From Opisthocomus hoazin (Eukaryota; Chordata; Aves; Opisthocomiformes; Opisthocomidae), in assembly GCF_030867145.1 (NCBI RefSeq), contig NC_134439.1, positions 8,717,379 to 8,781,378 of the forward strand: a DNA stretch of 64,000 nucleotides, given 5' to 3'. Each line of letters starts with the position of its first letter. The first letter of the stretch is position 1. Positions 13,201 through 25,607 of this stretch are shown one piece after another. The position numbers and the translations under genes were made by a program. Below the pieces are notes generated by a model. It was not told where the DNA came from. It saw only the letters and a program-made list of their open reading frames with translations, and searched no databases.

Positions 13201-15897
13201 CAACCCACAGCAGCACACGATCCTCAGCCCCAGGTCGGGACCCTGCCCAGGGCAGTGGGCAGCGCAGAGCCCCGCTGGCACCTGAGCCGTGCCGCAGGCA
13301 CAGTGTACGAAATATATGTGAAATATATTGAACGAAACGAAACATATGAACATGAACATGGCATGTTCACAGCAGCAGTGGCTGCGATGGGGAATGGATA
13401 ACCCCGCAGGCGACAGGGAGAGAACAGAGGGTAGGAAAGTGGTCCTGGTGCAACGTGGGGAGGGAAGAGGCATGCTCAGCACCCCTTGCTGCGTAACACA
13501 GCAGCTCACAAGGCCCCACACAGATCCTTGCCTCCAGCTAAATTCAGAGAATGCAGACTCACAAACTGTGCAACCACAGGGTTGACCAGTGTCTGCGCCA
13601 GCTGCTCCGAGAGACTTCCAGCTGCATCCAGAACGAACTTTCACTCTTCTCTACGTCAGCCTCGCCGAGGGCAACTCCCCTGGAGCGTAGCCCATGGTTG
13701 GGCAGTGCCACCTCTACAGCACACAGGTATTTCACGGATCGCTTCTGTGATGTCTTTTCCAGCTCCTCATTCTTACCATCAAAGTCAGAAACATCCTGCA
13801 GCTGTTGGCAAGACCACAGAAAATTAATTTTGATTAAATAGGAAGGGGACGTTATGACCACTTAGGCCTATGCCTGCACCCCACAGAGCTTCTCTGCACT
13901 GCTTGTGACTCCAAGGCAGCAGCACGTGCTGGAGGCAGAGCAGAGGTTTACTCTTTCGACCCTATTTTAGAAATCCCTCACAGTCCCCATCCTTTGCGTC
14001 TCAGTCACCTGGGACACTTTCAGCACACAGAGATTACTGTCGCGCCCTGGCACTGCTCTAATCACAGCCGCCCCCACTTTTGTTAACAGAAGCCAAGCCA
14101 GAGCTCTGACCCACAGCGATCTTCTTTCCCCGGGCTTTCAGAATACCCCCATTTGTGGTCCAAACCGCAGCCCCTGTAGCTGTCTATTATTTGCTGATTT
14201 GAGGACAATTCTTATTCCACCAGCCGCTCTGGTGAAGAAGAGGATGAGGGGAAGGAAGATGGATGACTATGAAGGGTCCCTTACTGTGATGATGCGACCG
14301 GACCAGCCGTTAAAGCCAAGGCAGTGGTTGGCCAACTCCTGGCACTTGTTGCTGGCGAGAGCAAGGGCTTGCTGCAGACGCCCTTTCTGCTCGGTGCAAA
14401 CACAAACCTGCCCAGGAAAGAAGAACCCTGGTTAAGGCAGGCTTAGCTTGCAGGGTTCCCACTGCAGATACACCGTTGGTGGCTTGGGGAGAATCACCCA
14501 AAGGTAACCTACTCCCTGACCACACGCCAGCTTCCGAGAGGTGTTAAATATTTTTTTCACCCAGGAACGGGCCCTGCAAATTCTGCCAGAGGAGGGATGC
14601 TGCCATTTTACTGCTGAAACGCTGCCTGGGACCCTGGCAGGGGATGTCATCGTGTTGATAGCATCCAGCCAAGACTTTTTCCACAGAGATCAACAAGTGT
14701 TTCATGGAATTGCCTGCTGCTGCTGGAGGTCATGGCACTGAGCCCTGCAAGTTGCCCACCCGGGGCTGTTCTGCTTACCTTCAGGGGAGATTTCTGAAAC
14801 AGCCTCTGCCCTTTGCACGCATGCTGGGCTCTGCCGGCATCTCCAGCTGAATAAAACTTGATGATGGCGTAACACCCAGGCCCTGCCACGGCAGCGTTTC
14901 TGTGCGCTTGCACCGAGTAGAGCGGCCCAAATCTGGAAAACGCTGAAAACAGGGAATGCTGAGGAGAAACAAGGGAAAAAAGGGTCTTTTGAACTATCTA
15001 TGGGTGCTCCAGGGCCCACAGAGAGAGGAGTGCTCACAAAACAGAATGACCTAGAAAACAAGGGAAGTTTTTAGTACTGTTTAATGGCAATGAGCCCTGG
15101 AATAAGCAGCGAGACTGAAGATGAGTATCTCATCTTCAGATATGAAGAGATATGGAGTATCTGTCCATAAAAATAAGCTCAACGTGGCTGAACCTCTCGC
15201 CCTGACGTCGTCTCATCTCCCGCATCCAGCCTCTGCGTCGGGAGGAGAGCAACGAGAGACCGGGGGGGTTTCTGTCCCCCGTCGCTTGCTGCTGTGTGCT
15301 CTGTGTGGGCGCGCTGCTTCGACAAAGGGGGAACATTTCAGGGAGACAAGGAAACTAACAAACGATTCAAACCCCCCAAAATAAGATACAATAAGGGAGG
15401 GATTTAAAAAGATATTATTAGCACACAGATGAAGCCATTAGTATAGATGGGGGGGGAGCTGGGGCCTTATCTTCAGGGGCCAGAGGGACCCCTGGGAGGT
15501 CCCAGGCCCCGCTCCCCAGCTCTGGGGGTTCCCAGGTCCTGTTCCCCAGCCCCAGGGATCCCAGGTGCGGCTCCCCAGCTCCGGGGGGATCCTGGGTCCT
15601 GCTCCCCAGCCCCGGTGGTCCCAAGACCTGCTCCCCAGCCCCGGGGGGATCCCAGGGCCCGCTCCCCAGCTCTGGGTGTCCCAGGCCCCTCTCCCCAGCT
15701 CTGGGGGGTCCCAGGCCCTGCTCCCCAGGTCTGGGGGGTCCCAGGTCCAGCTCCCCAGCCCCGGGGGTGCCGGGCCCCGCTCCTCAGGCCCGGCCCAAGG
15801 CCTCGCCTCACCTCCATCCCCGGCTCCGGCTCCAGCCACCAGACCAGCAGCGTCTGGGCGCTGCCTGCGGGCACCTGGAACTCCAGCACCACGCCAT
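10287..15897 (-). CDS. RDM1: RDM1 (RAD52 motif-containing 1), seven exons with three one-base losses
   Basis: Exons on the minus strand: 15812-15897 (ATG at 15897), 14779-14958, 14285-14407, 13563-13801, 12927-12986, 11811-11899 and 10287-10388 (TAG at 10287-10289). Exons 2-3 carry the RRM-like core (HSLFSAFSRFGPLYSVQ, GCYAIIKFYSAGDAGRAQ, LFQKSPLK) and the RAD52-motif region (NKCQELANHCLGFNGWSGRI). Exon 7 encodes an acidic tail (ERFDLEEEVLSDLSFDDE). These match vertebrate RDM1, a nucleic-acid-binding protein linked in chicken DT40 cells to cisplatin response. Exons 2, 3, 6 and 7 are clean. Exons 1, 4 and 5 are each one base short (86, 239 and 60 bp where 87, 240 and 61 would keep phase). The frame therefore breaks just after the ATG, at about 13620, and near the end of exon 5. 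As written the gene cannot be read through. It is either a recent pseudogene or an intact gene with homopolymer errors in the assembly. Expected length is about 293 residues against 284 in human. Confidence 0.9.
15485..15780. repeat. GC-rich minisatellite (about 30-32 bp unit) in RDM1 intron 1
   Basis: About nine imperfect copies of a unit resembling gctccccagccccggggg followed by atcccaggtcct. It lies wholly in the first RDM1 intron, shortly after the donor of exon 1 at 15812. Long open frames run through it on both strands (up to about 200 codons, Gly/Pro-rich). These follow from the repeat composition and are not genes. Confidence 0.9.
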
Positions 15898-16143
15898 GCC
15901 GGGACCTCCCCGCCGCTCGCCCCAGCCCCGGCCCCGGCCCGCCGTCCGCCGGCCCCGCTCTCCTGCCTCAGCCGGGCCGCGGCCTCTGTGGCTGTGAGGG
16001 AAACCCCCCTCCAAATCCACCCCCCAGCTCCACATCTGACCCCCCCCGCCCCAAATCTGCCCTCCTGCCCCAAATCTGTCCCTTCCAGCCCCAAATCTGC
16101 CCCCCTCAGAGCCGCTGTGCGCGGGCGAGGGCTGCTGTGACAA
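15898..16143 (-). promoter_or_regulatory. RDM1 upstream region between start codon and ERV1 LTR
   Basis: A GC-rich stretch of about 250 bp with several imperfect copies of gccccaaatctgccc. It should hold the native RDM1 5' UTR and promoter. It ends abruptly where ERV1 LTR similarity begins at about 16144. No TATA box is seen inside it. The nearest one on this strand is the LTR TATA at 16158-16163. Confidence 0.5.
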
Positions 16144-16619
16144 GTTGCTCCTTCAGTTTATACAGTCGAATATTATATATTCATTAAATTTCCCAATCCG
16201 CCTATACATATGCACGACCTATCCCCGCTTGTACTAAAATCAGTTCCAAAAAGTCATTTCCATAGACCCCTCCCAGCCACGCTTCACACTGCCTCCTGGT
16301 GGTGGTCGTCGGGGGTCCCCAGATGAAGGCTCATCCTCTTCATCACGGTGTTCGCGGATTGACCTTTGTTTCTGGGCAAACTCCATTCTCTTCTGGCTCC
16401 CATCCAAACTGCAAGGTCAGTCTTAGCCGCTTCTAGGCGACTCCCCAGCCTTTATCGGAAACTGCCCCCTTTGTAAGGGAATGCAAGAGGCTCTGCCTCA
16501 GTTACTTTCAGCACTGTCAGTTCTCTGCACAGCAACCATCCGGCAGTGCTGCCTCTACTAAATTCCGTAACTGTTAGGCAAGTCTGCTTCTACTGAAATC
16601 CCTTTAACCCCTTCCTTCA
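16144..16619 (-). repeat. ERV1 3' LTR, U3 only (R-U5 missing)
   Basis: The LTR opens at TG (16619-16618) directly after the polypurine tract and aligns with the 5' LTR from about 16585 down to about 16150. Similarity ends within about 20 bp after the TATA box (TATAAA at 16158-16163, minus strand), so the poly(A) signal and U5 are lost. The free end faces RDM1 exon 1 on the same strand. What remains is a retroviral U3 with a core promoter pointing into the RDM1 5' region. Confidence 0.85.
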
Positions 16620-16620
16620 G

Positions 16621-16632
16621 TCCCCCCTTTTC
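16621..16632 (-). promoter_or_regulatory. ERV1 polypurine tract
   Basis: On the minus strand this reads GAAAAGGGGGGA, and the 3' LTR follows within two bases. This is the usual primer for plus-strand DNA synthesis in retroviruses and fixes the upper limit of the 3' LTR. Confidence 0.85.
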
Positions 16633-16670
16633 TAAAAGGTTAGTAAATTCTTTTACTACTGTGAATTCTA

Positions 16671-19466
<2,796 letters not shown>

Positions 19467-19534
19467 AGGGCTGTCTCCAGGCAGTTATGATGTACCGGTT
19501 CTCCTGTGTTTCCGCTGGTTGACAATGTTAGTAA

Positions 19535-20260
19535 CTATCCATAACTATAAATCCACAGCTGGCACCACCCGGTCACTCCCAAGAAAGTCCGTAGCTCTTT
19601 CACTGTCTGAGGTCTCTGAGCTTGGCATATTGTCTCTTTATGGGCCTGTCCCAAAGTTCTTTGTCCAGCGCTAATCTCATAGCCCAAGTAAATCACCTCG
19701 CGTTGTAATATTTGGGCCGCCTTCTTAGATACCTGGTACCCTTGGAGCCCCAAGAAATTTAGTAGACTCACCGTCCAAGTGATACAACTGTCTTCTGTTT
19801 TGGTGGCAATCGGGATGTCATCCACATACTGTAATAATTTCCCTTCTTCAGACGGGATTTCCCAGGATTCCAAGTCTTTTGCGAGTTGATTGCCAAAGGT
19901 GGTAGGGCTGTTCTTAAATCCTTGTGGCAGCACCGTCCAAGTGAACTGAGTCTTTCGACCACTTTTGGGGTTTTCCCATTCAAATGCGAATAATTTCTGA
20001 CTGGCTTCATGGAGAGGGAGGCAAAAGAAGGCATCTTTCAGATCTAAAACAGTAAACCAGGTTAATTCGGGAGCCAATACGGTCAACAAAGTATATGGGT
20101 TTGCTGCTACCGGGTAAAGGTTCTCTGTTACTTTGTTTACAGCTCGCAAGTCATGGACCACCTGGTACGACCCGTCAGGTTTACGGACAGGTAGTATAGG
20201 GGTGTTAAAATCCGACTCACACTCTTTCAATAATCCTAAATGTAAAAATCTTTCTGTCAC
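19535..20260 (-). pseudogene. pol: ERV1 reverse transcriptase, fingers and palm
   Basis: The motifs run in order: NTPILPVRKPDGSYQVVHDL, TVLDLKDAFFCLPL, FAFEW, LPQGFKNSPTTF and the polymerase YVDD box. The frame stops soon after LRTFLGVTGWCQLW, and thumb and connection are missing before RNase H. The catalytic Asp residues are kept. The element is defective because of the deletion and of broken frames either side. Confidence 0.9.
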
Positions 20261-20311
20261 TGGCCGGATTCCTTCCTTATCTTCCTGTGTTAAGGGGATA
20301 TTGCTTAACTC

Positions 20312-20760
20312 TTACCGGTTGCCGGCCTTCTTTGAGTTTAACTTCAATGGGTGCAACATTCTTCGCTCTTCCAGGCACATCAGTGGACCATACCCCAGGG
20401 TATACCCGGTTGAGGATCTCCTCGGGAATTTTCCTTCTGTGGGAGGACTGGTTAGAAATAGACTCAGTACCTGGATATATTGTTGATCCTTCGCCTCCAG
20501 AGTAATTTCTCTTTTTTCAAATGTAATTCTTGCACCTAATTGTTCCAACAAATCCCTTCCCAGGAGTGCCTTTGGGGAGTTGGGCATATAGAAGAATTTG
20601 TGGATGCCCCATTGTTTTCCTAATTTGTACTTTAAAGGTTTACAAAAGTATGCCTTTTCACTTTGGCCAGTCGCCCCTTTTACCATGATATAGTCACTCC
20701 CCAGGGGCATCGAGGCTTGACTGAAAACCTAGTATGTTGCCCCCATGTCAACCAAAAATT
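20312..20760 (-). pseudogene. pro: ERV1 protease, active site altered and interrupted by a stop
   Basis: The C-terminal half is clear in the frame 20710-20312 (ALLGRDLLEQLGA). The active-site segment lies just upstream, at about 20730-20760 on the minus strand. There the usual D-T-G triad reads D-M-G and an amber codon follows four codons later. Enzyme activity is therefore not expected. Confidence 0.82.
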
Positions 20761-20833
20761 CTACCTCTTGTTGTTCCTTCTCTAGCTTCCTTATAACCAG
20801 TGGATCCGCTAGGGTGGATTCCCCAGGTCCCCG

Positions 20834-22263
20834 TCAATCTTCCTTAACATGAGCTACCATTCTTCCTGTCCGATGATTTCGTTCCTTTTCCTTGTTTCTT
20901 GGACATTCCCTTTTCCAATGACCAAACCTCTTACACAACGCACATTGGTCTCTGCCTAACCGGGGCGGTTCTCGTCTAGGTTTTCTCTCTCCCTCTTCCC
21001 TGACAATTGCTACCATTCTCCTCTGTCCTTGTTTGCACCCTTCCTCTCTATTGCTAAACACTCTCCATGCTTCATCCAGTAAGACTTCCAAATTTCTCGC
21101 TTCTGTGGGGCGCAACTTCTGGAGTTTGCGCCTAATGTCTCCTGTAGACTGCCCCAAAAATAGGGAGACTAGTTGTTGCATTCCTACCTCTGACCCAGGG
21201 TCCAGCGGTGTGTTATGGCGCATTACATCCCTCATTCGGTCCAGGAATTCAGATGGAGACTCGGAAGGACCCTGTTTAACTGCATACAAAGCTGACCAAT
21301 TTATGTTTTTAGGAATGGCGTTCTCCATTCCTTTAAAAAATCTGCTCTATGTATGCCTGCAACCTTTCCCTGTGAACAGACCTGTTAGCATCCCACTTCA
21401 GGTCTTGGAGGGGGAAATAATCCTTAACCTCACCCGCCTCTCTTTATAGTGGCTTTCAGCCAAATCACCGGCAGTTTTCAGAATTGTCTGTTTCGTTTAT
21501 ATCATCCCAGTCAGGATTATGTAGTTTTATCACAATTTTAAAATGTTTAGCGACTCTTGCTGGGTCGGTCCGATATTCCCGAGCCACCCTTTCCCAGGCT
21601 TCTAGATCATTAGTGGAGAAGGGTACTTTAACCAATATTATTCCACTGTCAGGTCCTACCGCCTCTTGAAGAAGTGCTTTTAAAGCTGTTGAGGTAGACT
21701 TCTTCCCAGTCCGGGAAGACACAAGGCTATTTGAAGGAGTGAAAGTTTTGTCCGAGTCCGCATCTTGTTCCTGTGACCGAGGGGGAGTCTTGAACAAGTC
21801 AGTTAGATCCTGTTCTGGCGCCTGGTGAATTTTATTAGCTTTAGTACATCTTGGCCCAATGCTACATGCCGAACAACACTGCCTCACTTTACCTCTGAGT
21901 TCTTTATTTTTTTTCTTGCTCAAGTGCAAGTACCATGGGGTCCTGTGGTGGTATCATTCCACAGTCCCTCTGCCACTCCAGATGGTTTCAGAGGGTGAAA
22001 AACATATCCGCATATGAGACCTCATCCCATTTTCCTTCTCTCCTCAAAAACAGCATTAGCTGCAAAAGGGTATTATAGTCTACCGACCCATTTAATGGCC
22101 ACTTGGCCCCATTTTCCAATTTATATAGAGGCCACCATTGATTGTGATATTTGATAAGGGTCCTTTTACTTTCTATGCCTCCGGTCCCAACAATGTCTTT
22201 CCAGTGAGCAAGTACACAGCCTAAAGGACTCTTTTTCAAAATTCCTCCCTGAGTGTTACCCAT
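20834..22263 (-). pseudogene. gag: ERV1 gag in three broken frames
   Basis: Frame 22263-21988 starts MGNTQGG, a myristoylation-type N-terminus, and is matrix. Frame 21929-21465 covers the Pro/Ser-rich linker and the capsid N-terminal domain (VPFSTNDLEAWERV). Frame 21328-20834 holds the capsid C-terminal domain and a single CX2CX4HX4C zinc knuckle (CALCKRFGHWKREC), as in gamma-like viruses. Stops or frameshifts separate the three. Confidence 0.88.
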
Positions 22264-24623
22264 TTTGCGACTTACTGCCCCTTTAATTTGACTTTTGCAA
22301 TTCTTTTAATAAATTTCTACACGAATCGTTTCTTACAACTCGTTATAGTTTCCTCCCAGTCTTTCTCCCACACATCTCACATTTCTGGAATCAAATTTTC
22401 CCTTCCGCACACCAGCTTCACTACCTCAATTTCTTGGTGAGTTCTTTCCCAACTATAAAACCGTGGGGTCCGGGGAAGGCACCTAGGACACTGCGCTCCT
22501 CGCCTATTAGATACACAGTACCACTTTTTAAGCCACCTTCCACCCTGTGGGAGTCACATATGCCCCTTTCAAATAAAACCTTTCTTCTCCCCTTTGTATC
22601 CAATCCCCCCCTTCATTTAAATACTCCCAAGGTTCGAGCCCAAACCACCTAAGGAGTGATTTCCTTCACTCTGCCACTTTAATAATTAGCCAGTTCCCGT
22701 TCCGTGTCCCTTAGGAGAGTGGTTAGGTGCTACGGCAGATCAACTTGCACGTTAAAAAGATTTATAAGCTTTATAATCGTTCCAAGCGCTTTGTCCGTCG
22801 CTGGCCATGCTCCTCGCGGAGTTACGGAATCGCAGATCGGGACTCCCACTCACTTCACAGCAATGCTGTGTCTCAACCACACATACACACGCAAAAAGAC
22901 AATACTTCTAAGACCAAATCCCTGGGCATTCAAATTATAACATTATCACTTGCAGCTAACATTCATACAAAACAACCCAAATGCCATTGCAGTTCACATT
23001 CATACAGAAACAACCCGAATGCAATTGCGCGGATGTCCGCTTACCCTTCTCCTGCTCCTCATGTACCAATCATTAGCAGGTCCGTCCTGGCTCCTGACAC
23101 TGGGATGCAGCGGTAACCTCGAGTTTGCTCGATCTACCCTCAAGATCGCCAGCGGCCGCTCTGTCAGTCAGCAAACCCCCCCTTCCTTACCAGGGTACCC
23201 TTTTGTGGAATTATTAGTGAAATTAAGGTTTTACATCTGAAAATTAAGGTTTATGTAAAACGTAGCAGTGTTCACCCACTGAGGAAAAGCATGAAATCAA
23301 AAGGAGCTCTGAGGATGGGACACAGCTGCAGCAGGCATGCGAGGAATCCGCTAACACAACAACTCCCTGCAATGTACCATAGAGGACGGAACGGAGTGGA
23401 GACTCCGTGGCCCTGCTTCGTGGTGATAAAGCAGGAAGAAATGGTTCTCTAGAACTGATCAGCAGCTCATCTGGCCCCCTGAGCCAACAGGTTTTTGAAA
23501 CCTTGCCAAAGTGCTACACTCTCGTGAACTTTGCTCATTTTAATATCATTTTAATACCAAAACACACCTCCATCCCAAAGGCTACCCGCCTCCCAGGTGC
23601 AACCACCCCTCTTCGAGTCTGCCCTCTCGATTTTTCGTAACCTATACCTTTAAACGTGAAGCGAGAAAATTTTACACCAATCATGATAAAAGGTATGTAT
23701 GACTACAGTCACTCAAACTCCACCTTAAAGGTAGAAAGGATATAAAAATAACCAGGGAAATGGGGGATTTTCGGACAAGAAGATAACACTGTAGATCTTC
23801 GGATAAAAAGAAGATAACAATGTGAGCAAGTCAAGGGAAACTCCACCTCAGACTGCCTCCGACAACCAGGACTGGCCAACGGGCTGAGCCTTGCTTGTCC
23901 CCGCCTTGGGACGCCTTGGGTGAGAATTAAACTAAGCGCTTTTCTCGGGAATAGTTACTCCCTAATGTTTATAGCCAGGCTGTATTATTTATAATCTTTT
24001 CACGTGTTTTATATTTGCACGTGCTTTCTTGCAGGCAGTCACTATCACCGGCAATTCAAAAAACCTCTATACCTGTTGCACAAACAAAACTGCACTGTTT
24101 AAGTAGCCAGTTGTCACAGTTTCTCACTGAACGCGACCAAATGCAGCCGTGCTAGTTCATGAGCACGACTGGACTGAAGGTGCAGACTGCTATCAGTGTA
24201 TCCAGAGTCGTGGTAGTTTAATAGACATATTAAACACGACTGGACTGGTAGTGGCAAATTGGACAACACTCAGAATTTAAACCTAGCCGCACCTAGCCTC
24301 TCACTCTGGTGAAGAGCGTTAGAAAGCAAGGGGGTTTATTTTCTGCCAAAGTAACGCAACACCTTTCCCATGGGGACTGTGCTGCACACCAGACGTCTCT
24401 GCGCGATTTACCAGCAGCCCCAGCCACGCGTACGACTTACAAACCCTTCGCGTACGACTTCCAGGCCCGTCCCTACAAAACAGACCGTTCATATCCGCAG
24501 CTGCAGGAGGTTGTTATCTGCTCTCTGGGCGAGCGGCCGGCAGCAGAGGCTCCTCTGAGGAAAGTGCCTGGGGCGCGCCCAGTAGTGTCCGCTGCGCAGT
24601 CGCTCCCATGGCCGAGCAGAGAT
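22264..24623 (-). other. ERV1 leader, unusually long (about 2.4 kb)
   Basis: This is the stretch between primer site and gag start. I see no conserved reading frame, LTR pair or CR1 text. Short related motifs (tagttcatgagcacgactgg and taaacacgactggactgg) occur at about 24155 and 24232. The length exceeds the usual leader of simple retroviruses, so an old unrecognised insertion is possible. Confidence 0.6.
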
Positions 24624-24641
24624 CTCCTGTCTGGCTCGCCA
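24624..24641 (-). promoter_or_regulatory. ERV1 primer-binding site, tRNA-Arg type
   Basis: On the minus strand it reads TGGCGAGCCAGACAGGAG. From memory of the vertebrate tRNA-Arg(ACG) 3' end this differs at one of 18 positions. It sits a few bases inside the end of the 5' LTR, as expected. Confidence 0.78.
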
Positions 24642-24645
24642 AAAC

Positions 24646-25138
24646 TGACGTGCGGAAAGCAGACTCCACAGTCTGTCAGACTGTAAAGTAAGGATGTTTA
24701 TTTGGGTTAGCCCCACCGAAGTCGTCCGCGCCGGGCAGCAACTTACCTCTTCAATTTATACAGTCAACTATTACATATTCATCACATTTCCCAACCCACC
24801 TATACATATGCATGACCCAACCACGCCTGCACACTGCCTTCTGGTGGTGGTCGTGAGGCGTCCCCAGATGAAGGCTCATCCTCTTCATCACGGTGTTCGC
24901 TGATTGACCTTTGTTTCTGGGCAAACTCCGTTCTCTTCTGGCTCCCATCCAAACTGCAAGGTCAGTCTTAGCTGGGCCTAGGCGACTCCCCAGCCTTTAT
25001 CGGGAACTGCCCCCTTTGTAAGGGAATGCAAGAGGCTCTGCCTCAGTTACTTTCAGCACTGTCAGTTCTCTGCACAGCAACCATCCGGCAGTGCTGCCTC
25101 TGCGAAATTCCGTAACTGTTAGGCAAGGCTGCTTCTAC
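24646..25138 (-). repeat. ERV1 5' LTR (first about 30 bases missing)
   Basis: U3 aligns with the 3' LTR between 24750 and 25138. TATAAA is at 24755-24760 and AATAAA at 24697-24702 on the minus strand. U5 ends near 24646 before the primer site. Compared with the 3' LTR, the terminal segment next to TG is absent and flanking G-rich DNA begins. Confidence 0.87.
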
Positions 25139-25149
25139 GGATAGTATTT

Positions 25150-25460
25150 TTTCTTTATGGATAGGGAGGGGGGCTATAGGGACCTGGAGGGGGGTGTGTG
25201 GCTGGGCGGAGCAGCCACAGGGGCTTGAGGGGTGTATGGCTGTGAGGGGGGGGCTGTAGGGGCCTGGGGGGGGCGGGGGTTATGGCTGGGAGGGGGGGCT
25301 ATAGGGACCTGGAGGAGGGTGTGTGGCTGGGGAGGGGGGCTATAGGGGTCTGGTGGGGGCTAAGGCTCGGCAGGAGAGCTCTAGGGGCCCAAAGGGGGTG
25401 TCACTGGGGAGGGGATGTAGGGCAGGGGGCGTACTGGCAGGGGTTAGGACAGGAAGGGGT
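25150..25460. repeat. G-rich imperfect repeats upstream of the kinesin
   Basis: Imperfect copies of gggggctatagggacctgga and gtgtggctgggg, several in a row, strongly purine-rich on the plus strand. They lie between the ERV1 5' LTR and the first kinesin exon, that is, in the region expected to hold its promoter. Confidence 0.8.
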
Positions 25461-25607
25461 TGCGAGGCCTTGCCCACCCTCAGGCTCCCACCCCTCCGGC
25501 TGACGCGTCCCCCCCTCCCAGAGCGTGTGAGGCCCATGAGATTTCGGAGCTCAGAGCTGTGTCTTTCAGTCAGCATCGTTTGCCCCCTGCATCTGCCCCC
25601 CGTCGCC

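Noticed and set aside
15438-16187. Gly/Pro-rich frames of 190-246 codons over the RDM1 5' region
   Set aside because: They follow a GC-rich minisatellite and exist on both strands. The real exon (15812-15897) is in another frame.
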